This document shows, one piece after another, positions 43,172 through 52,157 of a stretch of 64,000 nucleotides of DNA. The notes beneath the pieces are model-generated. The model saw only the letters and a program-made list of their open reading frames with translations. It ran no database searches and was not told the origin of the DNA. The position numbers and the translations under genes were made by a program. The DNA lies in assembly GCA_964595485.1 (NCBI GenBank), contig CAZQQN010000002.1, positions 1 through 64,000 of the forward strand, read 5' to 3'. The first letter of the stretch is position 1, and each line of letters begins with the position of its first letter. This DNA comes from CAZQQN01 sp964595485. Lineage in GTDB: Bacteria; Bacteroidota; Bacteroidia; CAILMK01; CAYYUA01.

Positions 43172-44572
43172 ATGGAAGAGTATGAAAATAGCTTTGAGGG
43201 AGAAACCAGGGATTTAGTTAAAAAGTACGAGCGCTTACAACAAAACAATGAAAGTTTCTTCCTGGAAAGTGAGGAGTTTGAAAACATCATAGAGTACTAC
43301 CTGAATAAGAATAGGCTGGAAAAGGCCCTCGAAGTAACTGACACAGCAATGCAGCAACACCCATACGTGGTAAACTTCCTCACGAGGAAGGCTGAACTGC
43401 TTTTATTTGATCAAGCTTACGATGAGGCCCTCAATCTTCTGGAAAAAGCAAGGATACTGGAGCCAGGCAATTACGACATTTACCTATTATTGGCCAGCGC
43501 CCATGAAGAAATGGAAAATTTCGGAGAAGCCATTAATTGCTATGATCAGGCGCTGGAATTACAGGGCAATAAGGATGAAATATACTTACTTAAGGCCTTT
43601 ACTTATGAAGGTTGGGACAAGTTGGACCTGGCCATTGAATGCCTTGAAGACGCCCTGAAACACAACCCCAATAACAAACAGGCCCTTTATGAGCTGGCTT
43701 ATTGTTATGAGCAGCAAAATGAGCCTGAAAAAAGCATTGAGTTTTACCAAAGCTTCATTGACGAAGACCCCTATGCTTACCAGGCCTGGTTTAATTTAGG
43801 TTTGCTCTATAATAAGATAGGCCTGCATGAAAAGGCGATTGAAGCCTTTGATTTTTCAGTTGTGATCAAGCCGGATTACGCGCCTGGTCATCAATACATT
43901 GGGAAAGCCTACATGGGCCAGGAGGAATACCACAAAGCCATTGAACATTTTACTGAATACATTCAACATACAAGGCCCAATGCTCCAACTTATTCCTACA
44001 TGGGCGATTGTTACCAATTCATGAATAAACAGGAATTTGCACGTGAGTATTACAAGAAGGCCATAGAAGTAAATGGGGACTATGCCGATGCCTGGTACGG
44101 CTTAGGCATCTCTTATCAAAAAGAATTGCGATACCGCCAAGCTATACCTTTCCTGGAAAAGGCCATCAAAATGAAAGGCGAAGAAGAAGAGTACTGGTTT
44201 GCCATTGCCGATAGCTACAACTTCATAGGGAATGAGCAGAAAGCCAAGGAAAGTTACCGTAAAACCCTGGATTTAGAACCTTCTCTCATTGAAGCCTGGA
44301 TCGAGTTTGGGTTAATGCTTTACGAGATAAACCTTCCCAAAGAAGGCATTGAACTATTAAAAGAAGGAATAGAAGCCAACCCGGATTCTGAAGAATTGTA
44401 CTTCTTATTGGGGGGAATATTAATAGACGAAGGGCAAAAAGAGGAAGCTTCTTACTTCCTGGATAGCGGTCTTCGCCTTGAGCCAGAGGGGCGGGCCTGG
44501 CTACTGGAGTACTTCCCTCATCTGGAGCACAACGCCTGGTTTATGAACTTTATAGAAAACTACAACGCATAG
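43172..44572 (+). CDS. Cytosolic tetratricopeptide-repeat protein
   Basis: A 466-residue protein made almost wholly of TPR units, about eleven, e.g. AWFNLGLLYNKIGLHEKAIEAF (about 234-255) and ADAWYGLGISYQKELRYRQAIPFLEKA. It starts MEEYENSFEGETRDLV with no signal peptide, so it should be cytosolic and act as a protein-binding scaffold. Three bases separate its stop from the comA start, and a good promoter lies upstream, so the pair forms an operon. Why a TPR scaffold is tied to phosphosulfolactate synthase is not known. Confidence 0.9.
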   Translation: MEEYENSFEGETRDLVKKYERLQQNNESFFLESEEFENIIEYYLNKNRLEKALEVTDTAMQQHPYVVNFLTRKAELLLFDQAYDEALNLLEKARILEPGNYDIYLLLASAHEEMENFGEAINCYDQALELQGNKDEIYLLKAFTYEGWDKLDLAIECLEDALKHNPNNKQALYELAYCYEQQNEPEKSIEFYQSFIDEDPYAYQAWFNLGLLYNKIGLHEKAIEAFDFSVVIKPDYAPGHQYIGKAYMGQEEYHKAIEHFTEYIQHTRPNAPTYSYMGDCYQFMNKQEFAREYYKKAIEVNGDYADAWYGLGISYQKELRYRQAIPFLEKAIKMKGEEEEYWFAIADSYNFIGNEQKAKESYRKTLDLEPSLIEAWIEFGLMLYEINLPKEGIELLKEGIEANPDSEELYFLLGGILIDEGQKEEASYFLDSGLRLEPEGRAWLLEYFPHLEHNAWFMNFIENYNA

Positions 44573-44574
44573 AT

Positions 44575-45372
44575 ATGTCAGTCAACTTTGAGCTAAAGGA
44601 AATACCAGAAAGAACGCAAAAGGACAGGGACTACGGGCTAACCATGGTCATGGATAAGGGCCTGAGCTGTAAAATGGTTGAGGACCTGCTCGACACTTCC
44701 GGTGAGTACATAGACATTGTAAAATTAGGTTTTGGAAGTGCCTTCGTTACGCCTAACCTTGAACAAAAACTGCAGGTTTACCGAAATGCCAATATTCCAG
44801 TATACTTTGGCGGCACTTTATTTGAAGCATTTGTCATCCGCAACCAATATGAGGACTACAAGCGCCTCATGGAGCGGTACCATATTGAATACACCGAAGT
44901 TTCAGATGGCTCGTTACTTATACCGCACGATAAAAAGTGCGAATTTATAGAAGACATGAGCCGGGATTTTACTGTGCTTTCTGAAGTAGGCTCTAAAGAT
45001 GCGGAAACCATTATCCCCCCCTACAAGTGGATTGAGCTTATGAAAAAAGAATACGAAGCGGGTTCTTATAAGGTCATTGCAGAAGCCCGCGAAAGTGGTA
45101 CCGTTGGTATCTTTCGTGAAACCGGAGAAGTACGTTCAGGCCTGGTTGATGAGATACTAACCCAGATTGACGGCCGGAAGATTATCTGGGAAGCTCCCCA
45201 AAAACCCCAACAAGTCTGGTTTATCAAACTATTAGGCCAAAATGTGAACTTGGGAAACATCTCGCCGCAGGAAGTGATTCCATTGGAAACCATGAGAATC
45301 GGTATGCGGGCCGATACCTTTCCCGACTTCCTCTACCGGAATCACTCGGATTTTCATTTGAGGGAGGTTTAG
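44575..45372 (+). CDS. comA: Phosphosulfolactate synthase
   Basis: A 265-residue TIM-barrel enzyme of the ComA family, which joins sulfite to phosphoenolpyruvate to give (R)-phosphosulfolactate. Recognisable blocks are GLTMVMDKGLS (about 21-31), IDIVKLGFGSAF (about 47-58), YFGGTLFEAF (about 79-88), SEVGSKDAE (about 138-146) and the C-terminal IWEAPQKPQQ. In methanogens it starts coenzyme M synthesis, but Bacteroidota have no coenzyme M. A likely use here is sulfolactate, or a route toward cysteate for sulfonolipids; this is inference. The later enzymes ComB and ComC are not seen in the window. Confidence 0.87.
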   Translation: MSVNFELKEIPERTQKDRDYGLTMVMDKGLSCKMVEDLLDTSGEYIDIVKLGFGSAFVTPNLEQKLQVYRNANIPVYFGGTLFEAFVIRNQYEDYKRLMERYHIEYTEVSDGSLLIPHDKKCEFIEDMSRDFTVLSEVGSKDAETIIPPYKWIELMKKEYEAGSYKVIAEARESGTVGIFRETGEVRSGLVDEILTQIDGRKIIWEAPQKPQQVWFIKLLGQNVNLGNISPQEVIPLETMRIGMRADTFPDFLYRNHSDFHLREV

Positions 45373-45568
45373 CCCCTCTAATTTATACGTTGACATGCAA
45401 AAATTACTGTGAAACCAAACTAACAAGCGTACATCCGTTTCATTAATACCCTATTGGTTTCAGTTGAATTCCCATTGCCTAACTATGGCTTATAAATTCA
45501 TCTTTAAAGCCACTCCTCCGAAATCTAAATTAAATATACATTTTATTTTTTTATCAATTACCGTTTAG

Positions 45569-45576
45569 TACTTTTG
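45569..45576 (+). promoter_or_regulatory. Possible -7 box for the subtilase gene
   Basis: TACTTTTG is an exact TAnnTTTG match 22 bp before the ATG at 45599. No clear TTG at the -33 position is present. Confidence 0.4.
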
Positions 45577-45598
45577 AAACAAACAAATTTTAATATGA

Positions 45599-48500
45599 AT
45601 GCTAAATACGAATTTTTACTTCGCTAACACTAATATCCTTGTGTTATTGCTAATAATTCTTTGCCAAACAGGCTTTGGCCAAGTAAATTCTGATTACCTT
45701 GAAGAAACCAACCAAAAAGCCCTTCAAGAAATGGCTGATCGGTTTGAGAAGGAATATGAGCAAAATATGGAGAAGGCTCGAAAAATTGCAAGGGGAAGTG
45801 GTATGCCTATTCGCAGAGTTGAAGAGGACGGAACAGTGATTGAATTACAAGGCCTGGATACTAATACAGGGGAACTGATCTACTACACCACTACCAACCT
45901 GGATGCTGCCAAAACGACTAACACCAATGAAGTTTGGCAAGGTGGTAGTATGAGTTTAAGCCTCTCGGGCAATGGCTATACCATTGGAGAATGGGATGGA
46001 GCGGCAGTAAAATCAGACCATCCTGATTTATCAGGAAGCGTTACACAAATTGACGGCGCTTCCTCTATTAGTAACCACGCTACACACGTAGCTGGCACGC
46101 TTATTGGAAACTCATCAGGATATCCTTTTACACCATCAAATTCAGCGAAAGGAATGGCCCATAAGGCTAGCCTTGACGCTTATGATTTTTCTAACGATAA
46201 TTCTGAAATTTCCTCAGCTTCAGGTTCCGGGATGTTAGTTTCCAACCATTCATACGGTCAAGTTTGTGGTTGGTATGAATCGGGAGGTTCATGGTACTGG
46301 TATGGCAATAAGAATATAGATGCCTCAGAAGATTACAGCTTTGGTTTTTACAATAGCGATGCCTCTAAGTGGGATGAAGTCGCTTACAATGCACCTTACT
46401 ATTTAATCGTTAAGTCTGCTGGTAATGATAGAAACGATGATGACCCAAATACAACCCATTATGTCTATGATTATTCACAGTCACAATGGGTTACAAGCAG
46501 TGCTTCAAGGAACAATGATGGTAATTATGATTGCATAACGCCAAAAGGCACCGCTAAAAATATTATGACGGTAGGGGCTATTAAGGATAAAACAAGTAGT
46601 GGCAACCCGGTATCGGCTGATATGACAAATTTTAGTAGCTATGGACCTGCAGATGATGGACGTATTAAGCCGGATATTGTGGCTAACGGATACAAGCTTA
46701 CTTCAGCAGATTCAGCTTGCTCATCAGGTTATTGTATAAGAAGTGGGACCTCAATGTCGAGTCCCAATGCGGCTGGATCAATGTTGCTTTTGCAAGAACA
46801 TTACAACAACGTGTATGGGAAAAAAATGCGATCCGCAACGCTTAAAGGATTGGTTATACATACAGCCATAGAAGCAGGTAGTAGTCAAGGGCCGGATTAC
46901 AAATTTGGATGGGGCTTAATGAATACTAAGCATGCAGCTTCTGTAATAGCCAAAGACTCTGGTGGGCAATATGTTCAAGAAAATTCCCTTGCAAATGGTA
47001 ATACTTACACTTTCGAGGTTTATTCAGATGGAAATAAACCACTTAAAGCTACTATTTGCTGGACAGATCCAGAGGGAACAGTTCCTTCTAAACAGGTAGA
47101 TCCCACTACAAAAATGCTAGTAAATGATCTTGATCTAAGGATCGATCCAAATGGATCGAATCATAAACCTTATGAACTGGACCCCAACAACCCTTCAAAT
47201 GCCGCGGCCACCCAAGATAATGACGTGGATAATGTGGAACAGGTATTTGTTAATGGCCCTTCCAAGGGCAAGCATACTATTGAAGTGACACATAAGGGTA
47301 CTTTAAAGGATAATAACGGTAATAACGCGCCACAGGAATTTTCCTTGATTATCAGTGGTGCGGGGAATCAATGGGACGGTACTGCAGGCAATAACTGGAA
47401 TAATGCTAGCAATTGGACTCGTGGCACTGTACCAGGCAGTGACGAGTCAATTTTTATACCAAAGGGGCTTTCAAATTATCCTGAGATAACCGGTACACGT
47501 AAGGTAAGGAGCCTTAGCATTGAAAGTGGTAGCAATAGCAAGCTAACCGTCAAAAGTGGTGGTAAGCTTGAGGTTAAAAATGAAATTATCAATAAGGGTA
47601 AAAATGATTTGGGAGATGGTGAAATTGTTCTAAACGGGAGTGAAAAGCAGATAATAAGGGGTGATGGTCAGTTGGAAATTGATGACTTAACGATTAACAA
47701 CCCAGACGACATAGAACTAAGAACCGCTTTTAAAATCAATAATAAACTAACCCTAACGGATGGCATCATTCAAATACCAGGATCAAGTGACTCACTTACC
47801 CTGGCTGATGGTGCCTCATTAAATTCTTCTGGCGGCAAAAGTTCAAGCTATGTGGAAGGTCCTGTCTGTAAAATTGGTGATGAAGCCTTTACATTTCCAG
47901 TAGGGGATGATGGGAAATGGGCAAGAATTGAAATTTCAAAACCCCAGCAAAGTACAGATGCTTTCACAGCATCTTACAGTAATAGTGGCTATACCAATAC
48001 AACCACGGGGTCTAACCTACAAAATGTGAGCGATGTAGAATACTGGAATTTAGACAGGGTTAGCGGCAATTCAGATGTTGATATTACCCTTTATTGGGAG
48101 GATGGTTCCAATACAGGCAGTAACATTACTGATACACAAGATCTTAACATTGCTCATTTCAATAGCAATCAAAGTCAATGGGAAAATAAATCAAGCACAA
48201 CCGATGGATCAAGTACCACTTCAAGCGGCAAGATCACCAGCAAAAGTAAGGTCACAAGTTTCAGCCCGTTTACTTTCGGTTCCCAATCAACTGGCTCTAC
48301 CAATCCTTTACCTGTGGAATTGATTCATTTTAACGTAAAACAAAGCGGCCAAATTGCGCTTCTCAAATGGGCCACTGCCTCAGAAAAGGACAACAGTCAT
48401 TTCATTGTCCAAAAGCAAACCGGAGGAAACTGGAGTCGAATTGGAAAAATACCCGGAAACGGCAATGCTACTCGTAAAAACACTTACCGGTTCCGGGATC

Positions 48501-48859
48501 CAGATTTCCAAAAAGGAACAACTCACTATTACCGGCTGAAACAAGTGAATAGCGATGGTAACTTTGAATATTCGCCTATTCGCAGTCTCTATGCGGAACC
48601 CAATGCTATAGCTGACTTAGTGGTAAGTCCAAACCCGGTTAAAGATGAGCTTAGCTTAATGATCGAAAGCAGACGGCAAGCTTCTTATGATATTACTATT
48701 CTTGGTCTATTAGGAAAATCCAAGTATAAGCATACTTATGCCATTGATGAAGGATTCAATCAATTGGCTATTCCTATGAAAAATCTGCATCCTGGGCAAT
48801 ACGTACTGGTTATCGAAGGCAAGCAAACCATCAAAAGGCAAAAATTCCTCAAAAAGTAG
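45599..48859 (+). CDS. S8 (subtilisin-like) secreted protease with T9SS sorting domain
   Basis: A 1086-residue exported protease. Signal peptide 1-27 (LLLIILCQTGFG). The S8 domain has Asp133 (EWDG), His160 (HATHVAGT), oxyanion Asn276 (SAGN) and Ser385 (GTSMSSP), so the triad is complete. A P-domain-like beta region follows (about 465-590, TFEVYSDGNKPLKATICWTD), then a beta-rich region (about 595-900) and a T9SS type A sorting domain at the end (VVSPNPVKDELSLMIES... GQYVLVIEG). It should be released or surface-bound by the type IX system. An out-of-frame ATG four bases earlier (45595) opens an 11-codon frame over the same start. Confidence 0.92.
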   Translation: MLNTNFYFANTNILVLLLIILCQTGFGQVNSDYLEETNQKALQEMADRFEKEYEQNMEKARKIARGSGMPIRRVEEDGTVIELQGLDTNTGELIYYTTTNLDAAKTTNTNEVWQGGSMSLSLSGNGYTIGEWDGAAVKSDHPDLSGSVTQIDGASSISNHATHVAGTLIGNSSGYPFTPSNSAKGMAHKASLDAYDFSNDNSEISSASGSGMLVSNHSYGQVCGWYESGGSWYWYGNKNIDASEDYSFGFYNSDASKWDEVAYNAPYYLIVKSAGNDRNDDDPNTTHYVYDYSQSQWVTSSASRNNDGNYDCITPKGTAKNIMTVGAIKDKTSSGNPVSADMTNFSSYGPADDGRIKPDIVANGYKLTSADSACSSGYCIRSGTSMSSPNAAGSMLLLQEHYNNVYGKKMRSATLKGLVIHTAIEAGSSQGPDYKFGWGLMNTKHAASVIAKDSGGQYVQENSLANGNTYTFEVYSDGNKPLKATICWTDPEGTVPSKQVDPTTKMLVNDLDLRIDPNGSNHKPYELDPNNPSNAAATQDNDVDNVEQVFVNGPSKGKHTIEVTHKGTLKDNNGNNAPQEFSLIISGAGNQWDGTAGNNWNNASNWTRGTVPGSDESIFIPKGLSNYPEITGTRKVRSLSIESGSNSKLTVKSGGKLEVKNEIINKGKNDLGDGEIVLNGSEKQIIRGDGQLEIDDLTINNPDDIELRTAFKINNKLTLTDGIIQIPGSSDSLTLADGASLNSSGGKSSSYVEGPVCKIGDEAFTFPVGDDGKWARIEISKPQQSTDAFTASYSNSGYTNTTTGSNLQNVSDVEYWNLDRVSGNSDVDITLYWEDGSNTGSNITDTQDLNIAHFNSNQSQWENKSSTTDGSSTTSSGKITSKSKVTSFSPFTFGSQSTGSTNPLPVELIHFNVKQSGQIALLKWATASEKDNSHFIVQKQTGGNWSRIGKIPGNGNATRKNTYRFRDPDFQKGTTHYYRLKQVNSDGNFEYSPIRSLYAEPNAIADLVVSPNPVKDELSLMIESRRQASYDITILGLLGKSKYKHTYAIDEGFNQLAIPMKNLHPGQYVLVIEGKQTIKRQKFLKK

Positions 48860-48914
48860 CGTTACCAGCCAGAGTTAATCCCTCCTCAACAAACCAGTCA
48901 GGAATTATTCATTA

Positions 48915-48944
48915 AAAAACCGCAACACTTGTATTGCGGTTTTT
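48915..48944 (+). terminator. Rho-independent terminator after the subtilase
   Basis: aaaaaccgcaa (48915-48925) pairs with ttgcggttttt (48934-48944) around an 8-base loop, followed by more T-rich sequence, as in a typical intrinsic terminator; the A-rich left arm makes it active on both strands. Confidence 0.8.
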
Positions 48945-49083
48945 TATTTTTGAAAGGGGCCTTATTGGTAAATTACAGTATTTAAATCATACGGCAAGGG
49001 CCCACATTATTGTTTTATAGAGGAAAATTTATCTTAAAAAGATTGTTGGCAGTTATATTGCTTTCAAATAATAAATTAAACGC

Positions 49084-52074
49084 ATGCGGGATTTAATACA
49101 TCAGAAGAATCCATCACTTTTAATAGCAATGCTTTGCTTGCTAATACCAGTGATAGCTGCTCATGCTAACGATCAACCTTTGGGTCTGTTTGGATCCAAT
49201 GAATCACTTTACGAATCAAGTGAATGGGTTGATTCGGTTTATAAAACCCTGAGCCTCGATGAGAAAATCGGCCAGCTATTTATGGTAGCGGCTTATTCTA
49301 ACAAGGGTAAAGCCCACAAGCAAAATATCACCAAGCTTGTCAAGCAATACCACATTGGTGGTTTGATCTTTTTTCAGGGTTCCCCTAAGAAGCAGGCCAA
49401 GTTAACCAATCATTACCAGCAGCAGGCTGACATACCTCTCCTTATTGCTATGGATGCAGAATGGGGGTTATCAATGCGTTTAGATAGTACAATAGCCTTC
49501 CCCAAACAGATGACATTAGGCGCTCATCCGAATGACAGTATGGTTTACAACCTGGGAGCCAACATAGCTAACCAATGCAAGAAGCTGGGGGTTCATATCA
49601 ATTTTGCTCCGGTGGTAGATATTAACAACAACCCTAAAAATCCGGTCATTCACATGCGATCATTTGGGGAAAAGAAAAAAAACGTTGCGAACAAGGGAAA
49701 AGCCTACCTCAAAGGCATGCAGGAAAACGGCCTAATCGGGGTTGCTAAACATTTTCCCGGCCACGGTGATACAGACCAGGACTCTCACCTCAATTTACCT
49801 GAGATTCCTTATGATAAAACCCGATTAGACACGCTTGAACTATACCCTTTCAGGAAAATGCTCGAGTCAAAAACTGGTGGAGTGATGTCTGCTCACTTAT
49901 CCGTACCTGCTTACGAAGAACAAAGCAACCTCCCTTCTTCCCTTTCATCCAATGTCGTTAATGACCTGTTAAGAGAAAAAATGGGTTATCAAGGGTTGGT
50001 ATTCACTGATGCTTTAAATATGAAGGGCGTTACAAAACATTTTCAGCCTGGAGAAATAGAAAAAAAGGCCCTAAAGGCCGGTAATGATATCCTTCTTTTT
50101 CCGAAAAATATCCCAGCGGCCGTTAAGGCTATCAAAAAAGGTCTAAAAAGCGGCGATATTGACAAAAAACAATTCAATAAAAGTGTCAGAAGAGTCCTCA
50201 AAGCCAAACATTGGTCAGACCTAAACAGCTACGAGCCCGTTGAGGTCGACAGCATTAAGGAAAAGCTGAAACCAAAAAGGAATGAAGCTTTGAAGCAGCA
50301 ACTCATTGAAGATGCCATGACGGTGGTCAGCAATAAAAATTCGATCCTTCCTTTAAAAAAGCTTTCATTAAAAGATTGTGCGGTTTTAACCGTTGGTACT
50401 GAAAAAGAGACACCCTTTGAGAAACAAATTAAAAAGTATGCATCGGTCAAAACTTTCTCACTGCCCAAAGATGCTTCCAAAATGGATTTTGCAGTTCTTA
50501 GGCAGAAATTAAGGAAGTTTGACCAGATAATTATAAGTACCCACAATCTTAGCGAATATGATTTATCCACGTTTGGCCTTAGTGAGTCGATAATAACCTA
50601 TACAAATCAAATAGCGGAACAGACGAAAAATATCCTGGTAAATTTCGGATCTCCTTATGCCCTGAAATTATTTAGCCACAATGAGGGCATTCTCCAAGCT
50701 TACGAGGATGGCGCATCTTTTCAAAAAATAGCAGCTCAGGGAATCTTCGGTGCATTTACCATAAATGGTGAATTACCAGTTAGTATAAAAAAGCATTACC
50801 ATGCTGGGGAGGGTATAAAGACAGGCTCTATCAATCGCTTGCAATACACCTTACCGGAGCGCGTTGGTATATCCTCTGATAGTCTCAATAAAGGGATAGA
50901 CTCTCTTGCTAAAAGAGCAATCGAAAAAAAAGCAACGCCGGGCTGCCAAGTATTAGTCGCTAAAGAAGGTAAAGTGGTTTATAACAAAGCATTTGGCTAC
51001 CACACCTATGATCGGGAGAGGCGCGTTAAAACCACTGATATTTATGACATTGCTTCCATTACCAAAATAACAGCTACTATGCTTCCCATCATGCGCCTTT
51101 ACGACATAGGGAGAATAAGCTTAAAAGATTCCCTTGGTCAATACCTGGCTATGGATATTGATTCGATGAAAGCTGATTTAACCTTAAAAGAAATATTAAC
51201 CCATCAAGCAGGGCTGGAAGCCTGGATACCATTTTACAAATACACCCTTACCGAGGAAGGATTTTGCGATTCCAATTACTGCTACGAGCCTAACAGTTTT
51301 TTTCGAATAAAGGTGGCAAATAATTTGTACTTACAAGCGAACTATACAGACAGTATCTGGAGAATGATCAATGAATCAAAAGTTGAGGGGCGCGGCAATT
51401 ATCGCTACAGTGATCTGGGATTTTTTTACATGAAAAAGCTTGTAGAAAAATTAATCCAGGTTCCTTTCAAAGATTACCTTGATAAGAATTTCTACAAACC
51501 GTTGGGTTTAACAAAAACAGTATTCCTACCAAGGGAGGAATTCAGCCTAAAGAATATAGTCCCGACCGAAGATGAAGATAATTTCCGCAACCAGTTAATA
51601 CATGGGTATGTTCACGACCCTGCTGCGGCAATGTTGGGTGGCATTGCCGGGCATGCAGGGTTGTTCAGCAACGCCAATGACCTGGCCAAGCTAATGCAAA
51701 TGTTATTAAATGGGGGAAAATACGGCGATAAAAGATATTTCAGCTGGCCTACGGTCCAACAATTCACAAGCCAACAGTATGAAGACAACAGGAAAGGTCT
51801 TGGTTTTGATAAGCCCGAAACAGACCCCGATAAACTGAGTCCGGCAAGTGATTTGGCTTCTGCTAAGACCTTTGGGCACACAGGCTTTACGGGAACCTGT
51901 GTTTGGGCAGATCCTAAACATGACTTGGTTTACGTTTTCCTTTCCAACCGAGTTCACCCAAATAGAGAAAACAGAAAACTCATTTCCATGGATTTCCGTA
52001 CTAACATTCAACGGGAGATTTACAAATCCTTCCTTAGCGATGAGGTCATTGAAAGGCGGTTAGAGGCTCGTTAA
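49084..52074 (+). CDS. GH3 beta-N-acetylglucosaminidase fused to serine hydrolase
   Basis: A 996-residue exported two-domain protein. Signal peptide 1-29 (ending AHA). Residues about 50-575 are a family 3 glycosidase of the NagZ type, with the His/Asp dyad loop KHFPGHGDTDQDSH (222-235) and nucleophile Asp309 (VFTDALNMKG). Residues about 590-990 are a beta-lactamase/penicillin-binding-type hydrolase with SxxK at Ser658-Lys661 (SITK), YSD at 775-777 and HTG at 932-934. It could cut muropeptide glycans and then process their peptides in the periplasm. This fusion is known in Bacteroidota; substrates of the second domain are inferred. Confidence 0.9.
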   Translation: MRDLIHQKNPSLLIAMLCLLIPVIAAHANDQPLGLFGSNESLYESSEWVDSVYKTLSLDEKIGQLFMVAAYSNKGKAHKQNITKLVKQYHIGGLIFFQGSPKKQAKLTNHYQQQADIPLLIAMDAEWGLSMRLDSTIAFPKQMTLGAHPNDSMVYNLGANIANQCKKLGVHINFAPVVDINNNPKNPVIHMRSFGEKKKNVANKGKAYLKGMQENGLIGVAKHFPGHGDTDQDSHLNLPEIPYDKTRLDTLELYPFRKMLESKTGGVMSAHLSVPAYEEQSNLPSSLSSNVVNDLLREKMGYQGLVFTDALNMKGVTKHFQPGEIEKKALKAGNDILLFPKNIPAAVKAIKKGLKSGDIDKKQFNKSVRRVLKAKHWSDLNSYEPVEVDSIKEKLKPKRNEALKQQLIEDAMTVVSNKNSILPLKKLSLKDCAVLTVGTEKETPFEKQIKKYASVKTFSLPKDASKMDFAVLRQKLRKFDQIIISTHNLSEYDLSTFGLSESIITYTNQIAEQTKNILVNFGSPYALKLFSHNEGILQAYEDGASFQKIAAQGIFGAFTINGELPVSIKKHYHAGEGIKTGSINRLQYTLPERVGISSDSLNKGIDSLAKRAIEKKATPGCQVLVAKEGKVVYNKAFGYHTYDRERRVKTTDIYDIASITKITATMLPIMRLYDIGRISLKDSLGQYLAMDIDSMKADLTLKEILTHQAGLEAWIPFYKYTLTEEGFCDSNYCYEPNSFFRIKVANNLYLQANYTDSIWRMINESKVEGRGNYRYSDLGFFYMKKLVEKLIQVPFKDYLDKNFYKPLGLTKTVFLPREEFSLKNIVPTEDEDNFRNQLIHGYVHDPAAAMLGGIAGHAGLFSNANDLAKLMQMLLNGGKYGDKRYFSWPTVQQFTSQQYEDNRKGLGFDKPETDPDKLSPASDLASAKTFGHTGFTGTCVWADPKHDLVYVFLSNRVHPNRENRKLISMDFRTNIQREIYKSFLSDEVIERRLEAR

Positions 52075-52081
52075 AAAATAT

Positions 52082-52097
52082 TGTTTCACGTGAAACG
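52082..52097. other. parS-like centromere site (15 of 16 matches)
   Basis: TGTTTCACGTGAAACG differs from the widely conserved ParB-binding site TGTTTCACGTGAAACA only in the last base. It lies in the 83-bp gap between the GH3 fusion and the histidine kinase. It is the best of four related sites in 7.4 kb. Confidence 0.75.
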
Positions 52098-52157
52098 AAA
52101 AGTCTCCAAAAGCCCTTAAACTTTTTATACCCAAAGTTTTCTTTAAAAATAAATCCT

